Origin: Sulfurimonas sediminis
GTDB taxonomy: Bacteria > Campylobacterota > Campylobacteria > Campylobacterales > Sulfurimonadaceae
Reading direction: 5' to 3'
Length of the DNA stretch: 64,000 nucleotides
Assembly (NCBI RefSeq): GCF_014905115.1
Contig: NZ_CP041235.1
Span: 1,736,001-1,800,000, forward strand
Shown here: piece after piece, positions 7,962 to 16,534 of the stretch
Numbering within the stretch: position 1 is the first letter of the stretch
Layout of the letters: every line of letters starts with the position of its first letter
Notes under the pieces: generated by a model
Seen by the model: only the letters and a program-made list of their open reading frames with translations
Told to the model about the DNA's origin: nothing
Database searches by the model: none
Translations under genes and position numbers: made by a program

Positions 7962-9153
7962 TCTCTCTCCTTTGCAATGCCCTCTCAAGGCGCTGAACTA
8001 TCTCTCTCATTTTAGCAGAGCTTACAGCAAAATTCAAGCGCATATAGCCACTCCCTTCCCTGCCAAAACTGATACCTGCGTTAAGTCCGAGCTTTGCTTC
8101 ATTGATAAAAAAGGCTCGTAGTTCTTTGTCTTTTATGCCCATTCCACGACAATCTAACCATGCCAAATAGGTTGCTTCAATCGGTGTAACTTTTATATAT
8201 TTTGAATACTTTTTGGCAATTTCATTAAGCATCAAATAATTGTAATACAAATGTATTTTAAGTGCTTCTAACCACTCTTTTGCCTCTCTATAAGCAGTCT
8301 CAAATGCCACATGAGACAAAACACACCCTTGTGCAAAATGTACTTTTTCATATGCCTTTTTAAACTGCTTACGTAACTCTTCATTTGCAATAGCCACCGT
8401 GCTCATGGCAAATCCGGCCATATTAAATGTTTTTCCAACACCCAGCGCCGTTACTGTAATATCTTTCGCTCTTTCATCCAAAGAGGCAAAAACAGTATGC
8501 TTAAATGGTTTATAAACTAAATCAGAATGTATCTCATCTGCAAAAACAACAATATTATGTTCTATACAAACTTCTAAAATCTCTTTGAGTTCCTTTTTTT
8601 TCCATACTCTGCCTACCGGATTATGAGGAGAGCACAAGAGTAACAGTTTTGTATTTTCATCAATTTTTGCTTTAAAATCTTCAATATCAAAGCTATATTC
8701 CCCGTATTTGTCTACATGTAAAGAGTTTTTTATCAACTTTCGGTTGAGTTGTAATACACTGTGGAAAAAAGGAGGATAGACAGGTGTTTGCACTATAACC
8801 CCATCGCCCTCTTTTGTAAAGGCTTCTATTGCTGTATGCATTGATGCTACAACTGAATGTGAATACAACATATCGTCTAAATAAAACTCCATACCATGCT
8901 CATGTTTCACCCAATCAATTTGTGCTTGGTAAGCGGATGCAGGTACTTCTTCATAACCGATTATGGGATGCTGCAGCCTTTTTTTAACAGCATCCAAAAC
9001 ACATGATGGGGTATCTATATCCATATCAGCTACCCAGACAGGTAAAACATCATCCGTTCCAAAAAGCTGTTTTCTCAGCACATACTTTTCTGCATTGGTG
9101 CCTTCACGCTCACTGGCTGTTTCAAAACTGTACTTCTTCAACGCTTTTTCCAT
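7954..9153 (-). CDS. ovoB: PLP-dependent C-S lyase, MalY/PatB type; probable ovothiol sulfoxide lyase OvoB
   Basis: A fold-type I PLP enzyme of 399 residues. VWVADMDIDTP at the N-terminus, SPHNPVGRVW, FADEIHSDLVY and TALGVGKTFNMAGF (the PLP-binding lysine) are typical of MalY/PatB cystathionine beta-lyases. In ovothiol synthesis OvoB, a PLP lyase of this kind, cleaves the histidyl-cysteine sulfoxide made by OvoA. This gene begins 16 bases inside the end of ovoA, a tight coupling that favours the OvoB role over general cystathionine beta-lyase. Sequence alone cannot separate the two activities. Confidence 0.75.
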   Translation of the reverse strand: MEKALKKYSFETASEREGTNAEKYVLRKQLFGTDDVLPVWVADMDIDTPSCVLDAVKKRLQHPIIGYEEVPASAYQAQIDWVKHEHGMEFYLDDMLYSHSVVASMHTAIEAFTKEGDGVIVQTPVYPPFFHSVLQLNRKLIKNSLHVDKYGEYSFDIEDFKAKIDENTKLLLLCSPHNPVGRVWKKKELKEILEVCIEHNIVVFADEIHSDLVYKPFKHTVFASLDERAKDITVTALGVGKTFNMAGFAMSTVAIANEELRKQFKKAYEKVHFAQGCVLSHVAFETAYREAKEWLEALKIHLYYNYLMLNEIAKKYSKYIKVTPIEATYLAWLDCRGMGIKDKELRAFFINEAKLGLNAGISFGREGSGYMRLNFAVSSAKMREIVQRLERALQRREIG

Positions 9154-11237
9154 ACACTCACCTGTGAAACAGTATGTTGGTATTTTCTGGCTGTCTCTTT
9201 TATGACAAACTCCAAATCTTCTACATGTAAAAGCTCAAATTTATCATGAAGAATATCTTTGAGCCGCTCTATTGTTCTGACTGCATTGCCGTTTTCGTCT
9301 TTGTATCCGCCAAGCCAAAACTCTTTTTTTGTAGAGCTTTCCTGCCATGTATAGGGAGAGGTAAGCATCAGTATACCGTCTGCATTGAGTCTTTTGTCTA
9401 CCGTGTCCAAAAAGAGTCTTGGGTTGTAGAGTCTGTCTATCAGGTTCGTCGCCATTATCAAATCATACGCGGTGAAACTGGGCTTCAGGTTACAGGCATC
9501 TCCCTGCCAAAAAGAGACTTTTTGCGCAAGTTCTTCATATCCCAAATCCTGCAGAGTCACTTTTTTATTGATGCTGAGTTCACCCTCTTCTTTACATGTA
9601 AACGCGACATAGCCTGCTTCTTGTAATTTGGAACCGACCTGAATGAAACGTACAGAAAAATCTATACCCTCAACTCTGTCAAATCTCTTTGCAAGCTCGA
9701 AACTGGCTCTTCCTGTTGCGCAGCCTAAATCCAGTGCTTTTGTTGTGTTTATTGCATATTTTGCAGCAATTTTTGCACAGGCTATGGCAAAATTTTCAAC
9801 ACCAAAATGCGTGTCACCATACTGAAATTCACAATACTGCGAAACAAGTTCATCACTCTCATAGACATCACCACTCTCATCTTTGCTGTTTTGTGTAATA
9901 ACATAGCGAAAACCGGCATTTTGAAAAAAGTGTTTTCTAAATGCATACCGAGAATGTTTCATGATTAGATTTCCACTGCTGGCCCATGAAGAACCAAGTA
10001 TCAAAGCATGCTTGTCATCAAAAGTAGGTACGGAAAAGTCGTCATAGGCCGCATGCACTTCAAAACCTTTAAAAGGGCGTATCGGTGTTCTGCTCCACTG
10101 CCATACATTTCCTATAACATCATAAATCCCGTTAAAACCGAATTCATCAACAGGACAGGAGGAAGCATAATGATAAAAATTGATATTTGCACGACTCTCA
10201 TGCAGGGCAGGAACATCTTTAAGATTCGCTCTCTTGTATATCAATTCATATTCTGCCTCACTTGGAAGGAGGTACTCTTTGTTCTCTTTTTTACTTTTGT
10301 ATCTGCAAAATGCTTCGGCCTCAAGAGCATTCACATCCACAGGCCAATCTTGCGGCATATCTATAATCTTGCTCAGGGCTCTGTACTTAAAAACTCCATT
10401 TTCTTTGACCCAAAAATGGGGATGCTTTGCATTTGATTTTTGTAAAAACGCCAACCCTTCTTCGTCCCAGTACTCTTTTGTTTCATACCCGCCGTCATTG
10501 ACAAACTCCATAAATTCGCCATTGCTGACAAGGAATTGAGAAACCTGAAAATCTTTAACAACTTCTTCATAGCTGCCATATTCATTATCCCATCCATACA
10601 GATGATGATTCTTGGATTTTCCCAGAGCAACTCTGTCACCTCTGACTGTTACCATCTCATTTTGAGGCGCCTCTGCAGAGTGTGTACAGATATTGAATTC
10701 AGGGACATCTTTGATATACTCCAGAGGCATTTGACGATGCAGCACCAAAGATGTCTCTATGTGAATACGCTCATGCTCTATCCCCATCAGTATAATCCAC
10801 ATAGCAGAATCCTCTCGAATCGGCAGTGTAAAATCCAGGCGCATAATCAACTCATCCACAAGTTTGCGTACAGCATTTCGATAATTTCTTACTGCTGAGA
10901 CTTCAGGCCATCTGTAGCGTGACTCTTCCAGATCATCCCAGCGCATTTCATCCACACCTACAGCGAACAGAGACTCAAATTCAGGATTTATTCTTTCATA
11001 AATTATTTGCATACTCATGAGTCTGTTTACAAAAAAAGTCGCTGTATGTCCAAAATAAAATATCATCGGATGACGGGTCGGTTCGCTCTTCTTGTAAAAT
11101 ACAGACTCATCTTGCAGCAATTCAAAAACTTTTTCAAACAGATCAAAGGTATTATGGAAGTAATCACGTATCTCTTTACGTTTTTGTTCAATACTTTGAC
11201 CCTCAAGTGTAACCGGGTACATACTTATCTTACTCAA
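9138..11237 (-). CDS. ovoA: 5-histidylcysteine sulfoxide synthase with C-terminal methyltransferase (OvoA)
   Basis: Joins cysteine to C5 of histidine with oxygen, then N-methylates the mercaptohistidine, the committed and last steps of ovothiol A synthesis. The 699 residues comprise three parts: a DinB-like domain (about 25-190) with iron ligands His64 and HX3HXE (His155, His159, Glu161 in IEHERIHIE); an FGE-sulfatase-like domain (about 200-460, containing NGIYDVIGNVWQWSRTP and HSRYAFRKHFFQNAGFRY); and an SAM methyltransferase (about 480-699, starting ALDLGCATGRASFELAKRF). The full domain set identifies OvoA rather than EgtB. It is divergent from pgeF with only 31 bases between start codons. 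Confidence 0.92.
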   Translation of the reverse strand: MSKISMYPVTLEGQSIEQKRKEIRDYFHNTFDLFEKVFELLQDESVFYKKSEPTRHPMIFYFGHTATFFVNRLMSMQIIYERINPEFESLFAVGVDEMRWDDLEESRYRWPEVSAVRNYRNAVRKLVDELIMRLDFTLPIREDSAMWIILMGIEHERIHIETSLVLHRQMPLEYIKDVPEFNICTHSAEAPQNEMVTVRGDRVALGKSKNHHLYGWDNEYGSYEEVVKDFQVSQFLVSNGEFMEFVNDGGYETKEYWDEEGLAFLQKSNAKHPHFWVKENGVFKYRALSKIIDMPQDWPVDVNALEAEAFCRYKSKKENKEYLLPSEAEYELIYKRANLKDVPALHESRANINFYHYASSCPVDEFGFNGIYDVIGNVWQWSRTPIRPFKGFEVHAAYDDFSVPTFDDKHALILGSSWASSGNLIMKHSRYAFRKHFFQNAGFRYVITQNSKDESGDVYESDELVSQYCEFQYGDTHFGVENFAIACAKIAAKYAINTTKALDLGCATGRASFELAKRFDRVEGIDFSVRFIQVGSKLQEAGYVAFTCKEEGELSINKKVTLQDLGYEELAQKVSFWQGDACNLKPSFTAYDLIMATNLIDRLYNPRLFLDTVDKRLNADGILMLTSPYTWQESSTKKEFWLGGYKDENGNAVRTIERLKDILHDKFELLHVEDLEFVIKETARKYQHTVSQVSVWKKR

Positions 11238-11256
11238 TATTTTTCCTCTTTTTAGT

Positions 11257-11262
11257 TATAAT
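11257..11262 (+). promoter_or_regulatory. -10 box immediately before pgeF (possible leaderless transcript)
   Basis: TATAAT ends 6 bases before the pgeF ATG. Transcription from this box would start at or next to the A of the ATG, and no Shine-Dalgarno is visible. The same short gap also has to hold the ovoA promoter on the other strand. Confidence 0.45.
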
Positions 11263-11268
11263 CATTAT

Positions 11269-11991
11269 ATGAAATTTTATCAAAGTAAATTATTAAACAA
11301 CTTTGCAAAACTCACACATCTCTTTACATGTAAGGAAAGCGGGAATTTAGCCTTTCATGTTCAGGATAATCCAAAAGATGTACTGAAAAACCATAAATCT
11401 TTGGCAAAAGAACTCCATTATGATTATAAAACACTTGTACATATGGAACAGTTTCACTCAAATATTGTCAAAAGAGTTGATGAAAACGACAACTTTTACA
11501 ATCCTCCAGCCTGTGACGCAGTAATTACAAACAAAAAAAGCACACCTCTTCTGGTAATGGTAGCTGACTGTTCTCCTGTCCTTTTTTATGATCCCAGACA
11601 AAATGTCATTGCTGCAGCACATGCCGGCAGAGCAGGAGCCTTTGAAAATATTGTTCAAAATGTAATTAGGTGTTTTGTCAGTGATTTTTCATCTGATGTT
11701 AAGGATTTGCTTGTCACCGTCGGACCTGCAATATGTCAGAAGTGTTATGAAATAAATGAGCAAATTTACCAAGAGGCAAGAGAGAGAAAAGTCAGTTATG
11801 CGGTTGAGAAAAAAGGAAAGAAATTCTACCTGGATATCCGAGCAATACTCAAAGAACAGTTCCGTACAGCAGGTGTTTTAGCCAAGAATATTGAGATATC
11901 AGATATTTGCAACCGTTGTAACAATGATACTTTTTATTCCTACAGACATACCCGTAAAACAGGGCGCTATGGAGGCATTATCATGCTTTAG
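11269..11991 (+). CDS. pgeF: Peptidoglycan editing factor / purine nucleoside phosphorylase, laccase-domain family
   Basis: A 240-residue YfiH/YlmD-family protein. Family members act on purine nucleosides and, in E. coli, edit misincorporated residues in peptidoglycan precursors. Metal-site residues are seen in VADCSPVLF, the AAHAGRAGAFENI loop (His; the usual HAGWRG is HAGRAG here), VGPAICQKCYEI (Cys) and the C-terminal CNRCNNDTFYSYRHT. The start at 11269 has no ribosome-binding site and lies just after a -10 box. Its stop overlaps the end of the opposite-strand Rrf2 gene by 4 bases. Confidence 0.85.
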   Translation: MKFYQSKLLNNFAKLTHLFTCKESGNLAFHVQDNPKDVLKNHKSLAKELHYDYKTLVHMEQFHSNIVKRVDENDNFYNPPACDAVITNKKSTPLLVMVADCSPVLFYDPRQNVIAAAHAGRAGAFENIVQNVIRCFVSDFSSDVKDLLVTVGPAICQKCYEINEQIYQEARERKVSYAVEKKGKKFYLDIRAILKEQFRTAGVLAKNIEISDICNRCNNDTFYSYRHTRKTGRYGGIIML

Positions 11992-12392
11992 ATCTCATAA
12001 AAATATGTTGCATAGGCCTTGTCAAGTTCAGAGAGCTTTACATGAAAAACAGCACGGACTTTCTCCTGAATATCTTTCCAAAAAGAGTCCAGCACAACAC
12101 TTGCTCCAACATTTTGCCCTACTGCGAAAAGTTCTCCTTCCAAGGCTTCTATAATATCAAGAACGATAATATTAGAAGCATCTCTGGCCAGTTTATAACC
12201 ACCGTTGGCACCTCTTATACTTACAACAAAGCCGTGCTTTTTCAAGTTTGAAAGAATTTGTTCAAGGTAACCGTGCGAAATTTGCGTCATAGCAGCTATC
12301 TCTTTTATCTGCATCAGCTTGTTTCTGGGAGAGTTGTACAACGCATGCATTGCTGCAACGCCATACAGGCTTTTTGTAGATACTCCTACCAT
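11988..12392 (-). CDS. Rrf2-family transcriptional regulator
   Basis: A 134-residue protein with an N-terminal winged helix: STKSLYGVAAMHAL, IKEIAAMTQISHGYLEQILSNL (recognition region) and GANGGYKLARD (wing). It lacks all three cysteines that hold the Fe-S cluster in IscR or NsrR, so it is nearer to CymR-like Rrf2 proteins that sense through other means or partners. The target is unknown. It overlaps by one base the DUF4395 gene upstream, so the two are probably co-transcribed. Confidence 0.85.
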   Translation of the reverse strand: MVGVSTKSLYGVAAMHALYNSPRNKLMQIKEIAAMTQISHGYLEQILSNLKKHGFVVSIRGANGGYKLARDASNIIVLDIIEALEGELFAVGQNVGASVVLDSFWKDIQEKVRAVFHVKLSELDKAYATYFYEI

Positions 12393-12823
12393 TACACAAA
12401 TCTTTTATATAAATAGTACATTTTGCATCCCAGACAGTAGTTAAAAGCAACTTCTAAAAACAAACATACAAGAAGAACACCACTCATAATATAAAACAGC
12501 ACTTCTGCATGCAAGAGATCAAATAATAATATGAATACTAAAAATATCAACCCAAAATATGTAGCCAGCCTTTTAGCCGCAGCATCTTCAAATTTACTCT
12601 TTACATGTAACAGTTCTTTGGTTCTTGCAGACAGGAAATACAAAGGGCTGTAGTTTTTATTGAAAAAAAGCCGTATCATAAAATCGGCTATTAAAAAAAG
12701 CAAAATAAACTTATTGAATGTATTGAGATACAGACCAAAAAGTAAAAGAATATAAGATGCATTAATTCTGACAATATTAGCATCAACTTTGATAAATGAT
12801 ATAGGACAGGACTTTTGACTCAT
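12392..12823 (-). CDS. DUF4395 family membrane protein
   Basis: A 143-residue inner-membrane protein with four predicted hydrophobic helices. The pattern SCPISFIKVDANIVRINAS near the start and FNYCLGCKMY near the C-terminus (CxxC) matches my memory of DUF4395. Family members are often near thiol or sulfur-transfer proteins, but the biochemical role is not known. The neighbouring Rrf2 regulator may control it. Confidence 0.75.
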   Translation of the reverse strand: MSQKSCPISFIKVDANIVRINASYILLLFGLYLNTFNKFILLFLIADFMIRLFFNKNYSPLYFLSARTKELLHVKSKFEDAAAKRLATYFGLIFLVFILLFDLLHAEVLFYIMSGVLLVCLFLEVAFNYCLGCKMYYLYKRFV

Positions 12824-12895
12824 GCCGACTCCTTGTATTGATTGTTGGAATAATAATAAAGAAGTCGTTTAAAGTCAAGTAAACATAGTAGTTTG

Positions 12896-14728
12896 CTAGG
12901 GATTGTGATTTATGACTTTTTCTGCAAGTTGTTCAGGCAAGAGTTCTAAAGACTCTTCTACGACTCTGGTATTGCCGTGTGTGATAAATGCATCTTCGTA
13001 TTCAAAGGAAACAACAGATATATTTAAAATATTTTCCTTCGCTAAAAACTCTAAAATTGCAGAACCTACACCGCCATGCTTAGCTGTATCTGAAAAAACA
13101 AACCATTTGTTGTACTTGTCTGACAAATCTCTAAGCATCTCTCCATCAAGCGGTTTTACAAAACGAAGATCGAGAATACTTACATCTTCTTTCATACATT
13201 TTGCTGTTTGATATGCCCGTCCGACACCATTTCCGTAGCCGATAAAAAGAATATTACTCTTTGCCGTTTGTAAAAGCTGAGATTTTCCAAGTTCAAATGG
13301 TGCAGATTCAGGCAAATCTGTTGTTATAAAAGAGCCCCTCGGATAACGCAAAGAACACGGATGCTCATATTTTGCGGCAAAACCCATTGCCTGATGAAAA
13401 CTCTTCTCATCTCTAGGTGCAAACAGTGTCATATTTGGAATGGCCCGTAAATAACTGACATCAAATACACCCTGGTGGGTTTCTCCGTCTTCTCCGACAA
13501 TTCCGGCACGGTCAAGCGCAAATACAACCGGCAGATCCATCAAACAGGTATCGTGAATTACCTGATCATAGGCACGCTGCAAAAATGTAGAATAAATACT
13601 GCAAAAAGGCTTAAATCCCTCTTTTGCCATTGCTGCCATAGAGGTCACGGCATGCTGTTCTGCAATAGCCACATCCCAAAAACGTGTCGGATACTTTTCT
13701 ATCAAAGTGCTTAAACCTGTGCCACTGGGCATTGCTGCTGTAACACCGACAATCTTTTCATTTTTTTCACATAAAGAAAGAAGAGACTCGGTATATATCT
13801 GTGTAGCGCTTTTTGTTGCGGTTTTTTTGGCGGAACTTCCACTTGAAAGGTCAAACGGACCGACACCATGCCATTTTTCCTCTTTGCCTTCTGCGATTTC
13901 ATACCCTTTTCCTTTAAGAGTCTGTGCATGAATTATAACCGGTTCATTGAGTTTTCTGGCTGTTTTCATAATATCTACAAGTTGTGCGATATTATGCCCG
14001 TCTACAGGACCGATGTAATTAATTCCCATCTCTTCAAAAAGTATACCCGGGGTAATAAGCTTCAAAGATTCTTCCATGCGCTTTGCGATATATCTGGCAC
14101 CGTCACCAAAGTTATCTACAAAACTCTCCGTATTTTTTTTAAATCTTTGATAAAAAGGAGAGGCCATGGCAGAGCTGAGCATTCTGCTGATTGCACCAAT
14201 AGGTTTTGCTATGCTCATCTCATTATCATTTAAAATAATAATCATCGGGTACTTTCTCTCGCCCAACTCATTTAATGCCTCATACACCATGCCTGCCGTC
14301 ATAGAACCGTCACCGATAAGCACCACGGGAATGCGTTCATTTTGCTCACCCTTGAGTGCTATGGCTTTTGCAGCCCCTACACCTAAAGATATTGAAGTGG
14401 AGCTGTGTCCTGCCACAAAATAATCATCGCTGCTTTCGCTTGGTTTTGTATAACCGCATATTCCGTTAAACTGTCTGAGTGTGTCAAACTCTTCCCATCT
14501 TCCTGTAAGCAGCTTGTGGGCATACGCCTGGTGTGATACATCAAAAATAAAAGGGTCTTTTTGAGAATCAAATACTTTATGCATAGCCACAATTATCTCT
14601 GTAGCACCGAGAGTGGAACTTAAATGTCCGCCGTTTTTACTGACAACCTCTAAAATTCTTTTTCTGATATCTTCACTGAGAGCCTCAAGCTCTTTAACAT
14701 TTTTCTCTTTTATATTCATTCTACTCAC
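12896..14728 (-). CDS. dxs: 1-deoxy-D-xylulose-5-phosphate synthase
   Basis: Condenses pyruvate and glyceraldehyde 3-phosphate, the entry step of the MEP isoprenoid pathway, with thiamine diphosphate. Landmarks are HLSSTLGATEIIVAMHKVF, DVSHQAYAHKLLTGR, GDGSMTAGMVYEALN...NDNEMSI (ThDP/Mg motif), and transketolase central and C-terminal domains with GEDGETHQGVFDVSYLR and LRYPRGS. The length of 610 residues is normal. It overlaps the end of fliH by 8 bases; the fliF-fliG-fliH-dxs order is conserved in Campylobacterota, so isoprenoid and flagellar genes share a transcript. Confidence 0.96.
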   Translation of the reverse strand: MSRMNIKEKNVKELEALSEDIRKRILEVVSKNGGHLSSTLGATEIIVAMHKVFDSQKDPFIFDVSHQAYAHKLLTGRWEEFDTLRQFNGICGYTKPSESSDDYFVAGHSSTSISLGVGAAKAIALKGEQNERIPVVLIGDGSMTAGMVYEALNELGERKYPMIIILNDNEMSIAKPIGAISRMLSSAMASPFYQRFKKNTESFVDNFGDGARYIAKRMEESLKLITPGILFEEMGINYIGPVDGHNIAQLVDIMKTARKLNEPVIIHAQTLKGKGYEIAEGKEEKWHGVGPFDLSSGSSAKKTATKSATQIYTESLLSLCEKNEKIVGVTAAMPSGTGLSTLIEKYPTRFWDVAIAEQHAVTSMAAMAKEGFKPFCSIYSTFLQRAYDQVIHDTCLMDLPVVFALDRAGIVGEDGETHQGVFDVSYLRAIPNMTLFAPRDEKSFHQAMGFAAKYEHPCSLRYPRGSFITTDLPESAPFELGKSQLLQTAKSNILFIGYGNGVGRAYQTAKCMKEDVSILDLRFVKPLDGEMLRDLSDKYNKWFVFSDTAKHGGVGSAILEFLAKENILNISVVSFEYEDAFITHGNTRVVEESLELLPEQLAEKVINHNP

Positions 14729-15500
14729 TTAAAGCTGCCTTTTTTACTCTCTCAAATCTTTTTGATATTTGTGCATCAATATTGCCTGCATCACTCAAAA
14801 CTATAACACCGCCTTCACTTACTGCACTTTCAGGTACAACTTTTACATGCTCAAGTTTGCTAAAATGTTCTGCGATAGCGCTGTAATCTTTTGGATTGAC
14901 CTTCAGTGTTATTTTAGAAGCACTTTGTAGTTCCTCTATTAATTCATCACTGAGTTTTTGAGCAATCTGTGAGGAATTTTCACTTACTTCAATCTGTACA
15001 ACCTCTTTTGCAATGTCTATGGCCGCATGCAGCAGTTCGTTTTTTATACCTTCTAAAGCTTTTTCAAATTCACTCGCACTCTCTTCAAGTTTTTGTATGG
15101 AGTTTGTCAAAAGCTCGAGTTTGCTGCGCAGTGTTTTGTCAATCTCTTCTCTTGCTTTTGCCTCTCCGGCCTTCAAGCCTTCGGCAAAAGCCTCTTCCTT
15201 GGCTTTTTTCAGTTCTTCTTGAAACTCTTCTTCTTTGGCTTCGAGTCTCATTTGCAGTTTTATAAAGTTTGATGACATTTCATCTGTTTTTTTCATTAAA
15301 GACTCTATAAGTGAATCTTTTGAACTCGTACTCAGAGCACTCGAATCAACATCCGAAGCTCTCGCTTTTGGATTGTCTTCCTGTGTAAATACCTTATTTT
15401 CTTTTTTTTGCTCTTCTTTTGAGCCCATTGCGATAACTTTAAAACTGTATTTTTGCACATTATGCTCATTAATTTCATTTTCAGATATTATACTTGCCAT
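14721..15500 (-). CDS. fliH: Flagellar assembly protein FliH
   Basis: Binds and restrains the export ATPase FliI and links it to the C-ring. The 259-residue protein has a variable N-terminus, a long charged coiled coil (about 85-160) and a C-terminal domain: LLHAAIDIAKEVVQIEVSE, then LKVNPKDYSAIAEHF and SEGGVIVLSDAGNIDAQISKRFERVK, which is the FliH/V-ATPase-E-like end. The Gly/Ala-rich GxxxG repeat seen in some FliH proteins is limited to AEGLKAGEAKA. It lies 3 bases after the fliG stop. Confidence 0.9.
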   Translation of the reverse strand: MASIISENEINEHNVQKYSFKVIAMGSKEEQKKENKVFTQEDNPKARASDVDSSALSTSSKDSLIESLMKKTDEMSSNFIKLQMRLEAKEEEFQEELKKAKEEAFAEGLKAGEAKAREEIDKTLRSKLELLTNSIQKLEESASEFEKALEGIKNELLHAAIDIAKEVVQIEVSENSSQIAQKLSDELIEELQSASKITLKVNPKDYSAIAEHFSKLEHVKVVPESAVSEGGVIVLSDAGNIDAQISKRFERVKKAALSE

Positions 15501-15503
15501 TTT

Positions 15504-16532
15504 TTACTCTATCATCTCTTCGCTCGATCCCATTTGGATAGTTCCCGCTTCAGCCAACTGATTGACCACTTCAACAATTTTTCTCTGAGCCGCCTCAACA
15601 TCTTTCATTTTAACAGCTCCCAGGAACTGCATCTCTTCTTCAAAGGCTTCACGGGCCCGTTCACTCATTGCAGAGAAAAACTTCTCTTTTAACTCTTCGG
15701 GAGCAGATTTGAGTGCCAGCATCAGTTCTGCTTTGTCTACAGCCTTTAAAACCTCTGCAATAGAATTCTTGTCCAAAGTCACAATATCTTCAAAAGTAAA
15801 CATCATCTCTTTAATCTGTGTTGCCAACTCTTCATCGACCTGCTCAATATTTGCCAAAGTTGCTTTAGAGCTTTTTGCACCAAGGCGGTTAAAGATATCT
15901 GCAACCGCACGCGTTCCGCCAACTTCTACTTTGTAAGAAGCAAGAGATTCAAGTTTTGATTCAAGAACAGCAGAAACCCGTTTAATCACAGAAGGAGAGA
16001 TATCTCCGAGTTTTGCCATACGCATCGCAACTTCACTTCGCAAATCATCCGGAAAATACTGCAATGTGTCAGCAGCCTCTGTAGGGTCCATGTGTGCCAA
16101 AATCAAAGCAATGGTCTGTGGATGTTCATTGATAATAAAATCGGAAAGCTGTTGCGGCTTGATTTTTGACAGGTAGGCAAAATTTTGTGTGTTTTGCATG
16201 CTTTTTGAGAGTTTGTCCAGAATCTTTTTTGCCTCTTCCGGACCGAGTGTTCTATACAGTAACTCTCTTGCATACTCCATACCGCCTGAAGTCATATACT
16301 GACCTGACTGAAATATTGCATGAAACTCTTCTAAAACAGCAGTTGCTATTGCCTTGTCAATGGTTTTGTTTGCTGCAATATATTTTGATATTTCAGTAAT
16401 AGCCTCAACACCCATATTTGAAAATATTGCCGCCGTTGCGTCTTCGCCCAACTGCAGCAGAAGTATGGCAATTTTTTCTGCCATACTCATTTCATCAAGT
16501 GCGGCCTGTTGCTGCTGTGTTAAAGTAGACAT
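15504..16532 (-). CDS. fliG: Flagellar motor switch protein FliG
   Basis: Forms the torque-generating part of the rotor and sits on the MS ring. The 342-residue protein shows the N-terminal domain, the central domain with the conserved EHPQTIALILAHMDP (EHPQ motif), the GG-linker region and the C-terminal torque helix containing LDKNSIAEVLKAVDKAELMLALKSAPEELKEKFFSAMSERA, where charged residues contact the stator. It lies 2 bases downstream of fliF. Confidence 0.96.
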   Translation of the reverse strand: MSTLTQQQQAALDEMSMAEKIAILLLQLGEDATAAIFSNMGVEAITEISKYIAANKTIDKAIATAVLEEFHAIFQSGQYMTSGGMEYARELLYRTLGPEEAKKILDKLSKSMQNTQNFAYLSKIKPQQLSDFIINEHPQTIALILAHMDPTEAADTLQYFPDDLRSEVAMRMAKLGDISPSVIKRVSAVLESKLESLASYKVEVGGTRAVADIFNRLGAKSSKATLANIEQVDEELATQIKEMMFTFEDIVTLDKNSIAEVLKAVDKAELMLALKSAPEELKEKFFSAMSERAREAFEEEMQFLGAVKMKDVEAAQRKIVEVVNQLAEAGTIQMGSSEEMIE

Positions 16533-16534
16533 AC

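Noticed and set aside
7954-9153. Annotating the PLP enzyme simply as cystathionine beta-lyase MetC
   Set aside because: The tight coupling to ovoA makes OvoB more likely; MetC activity is kept as the alternative.
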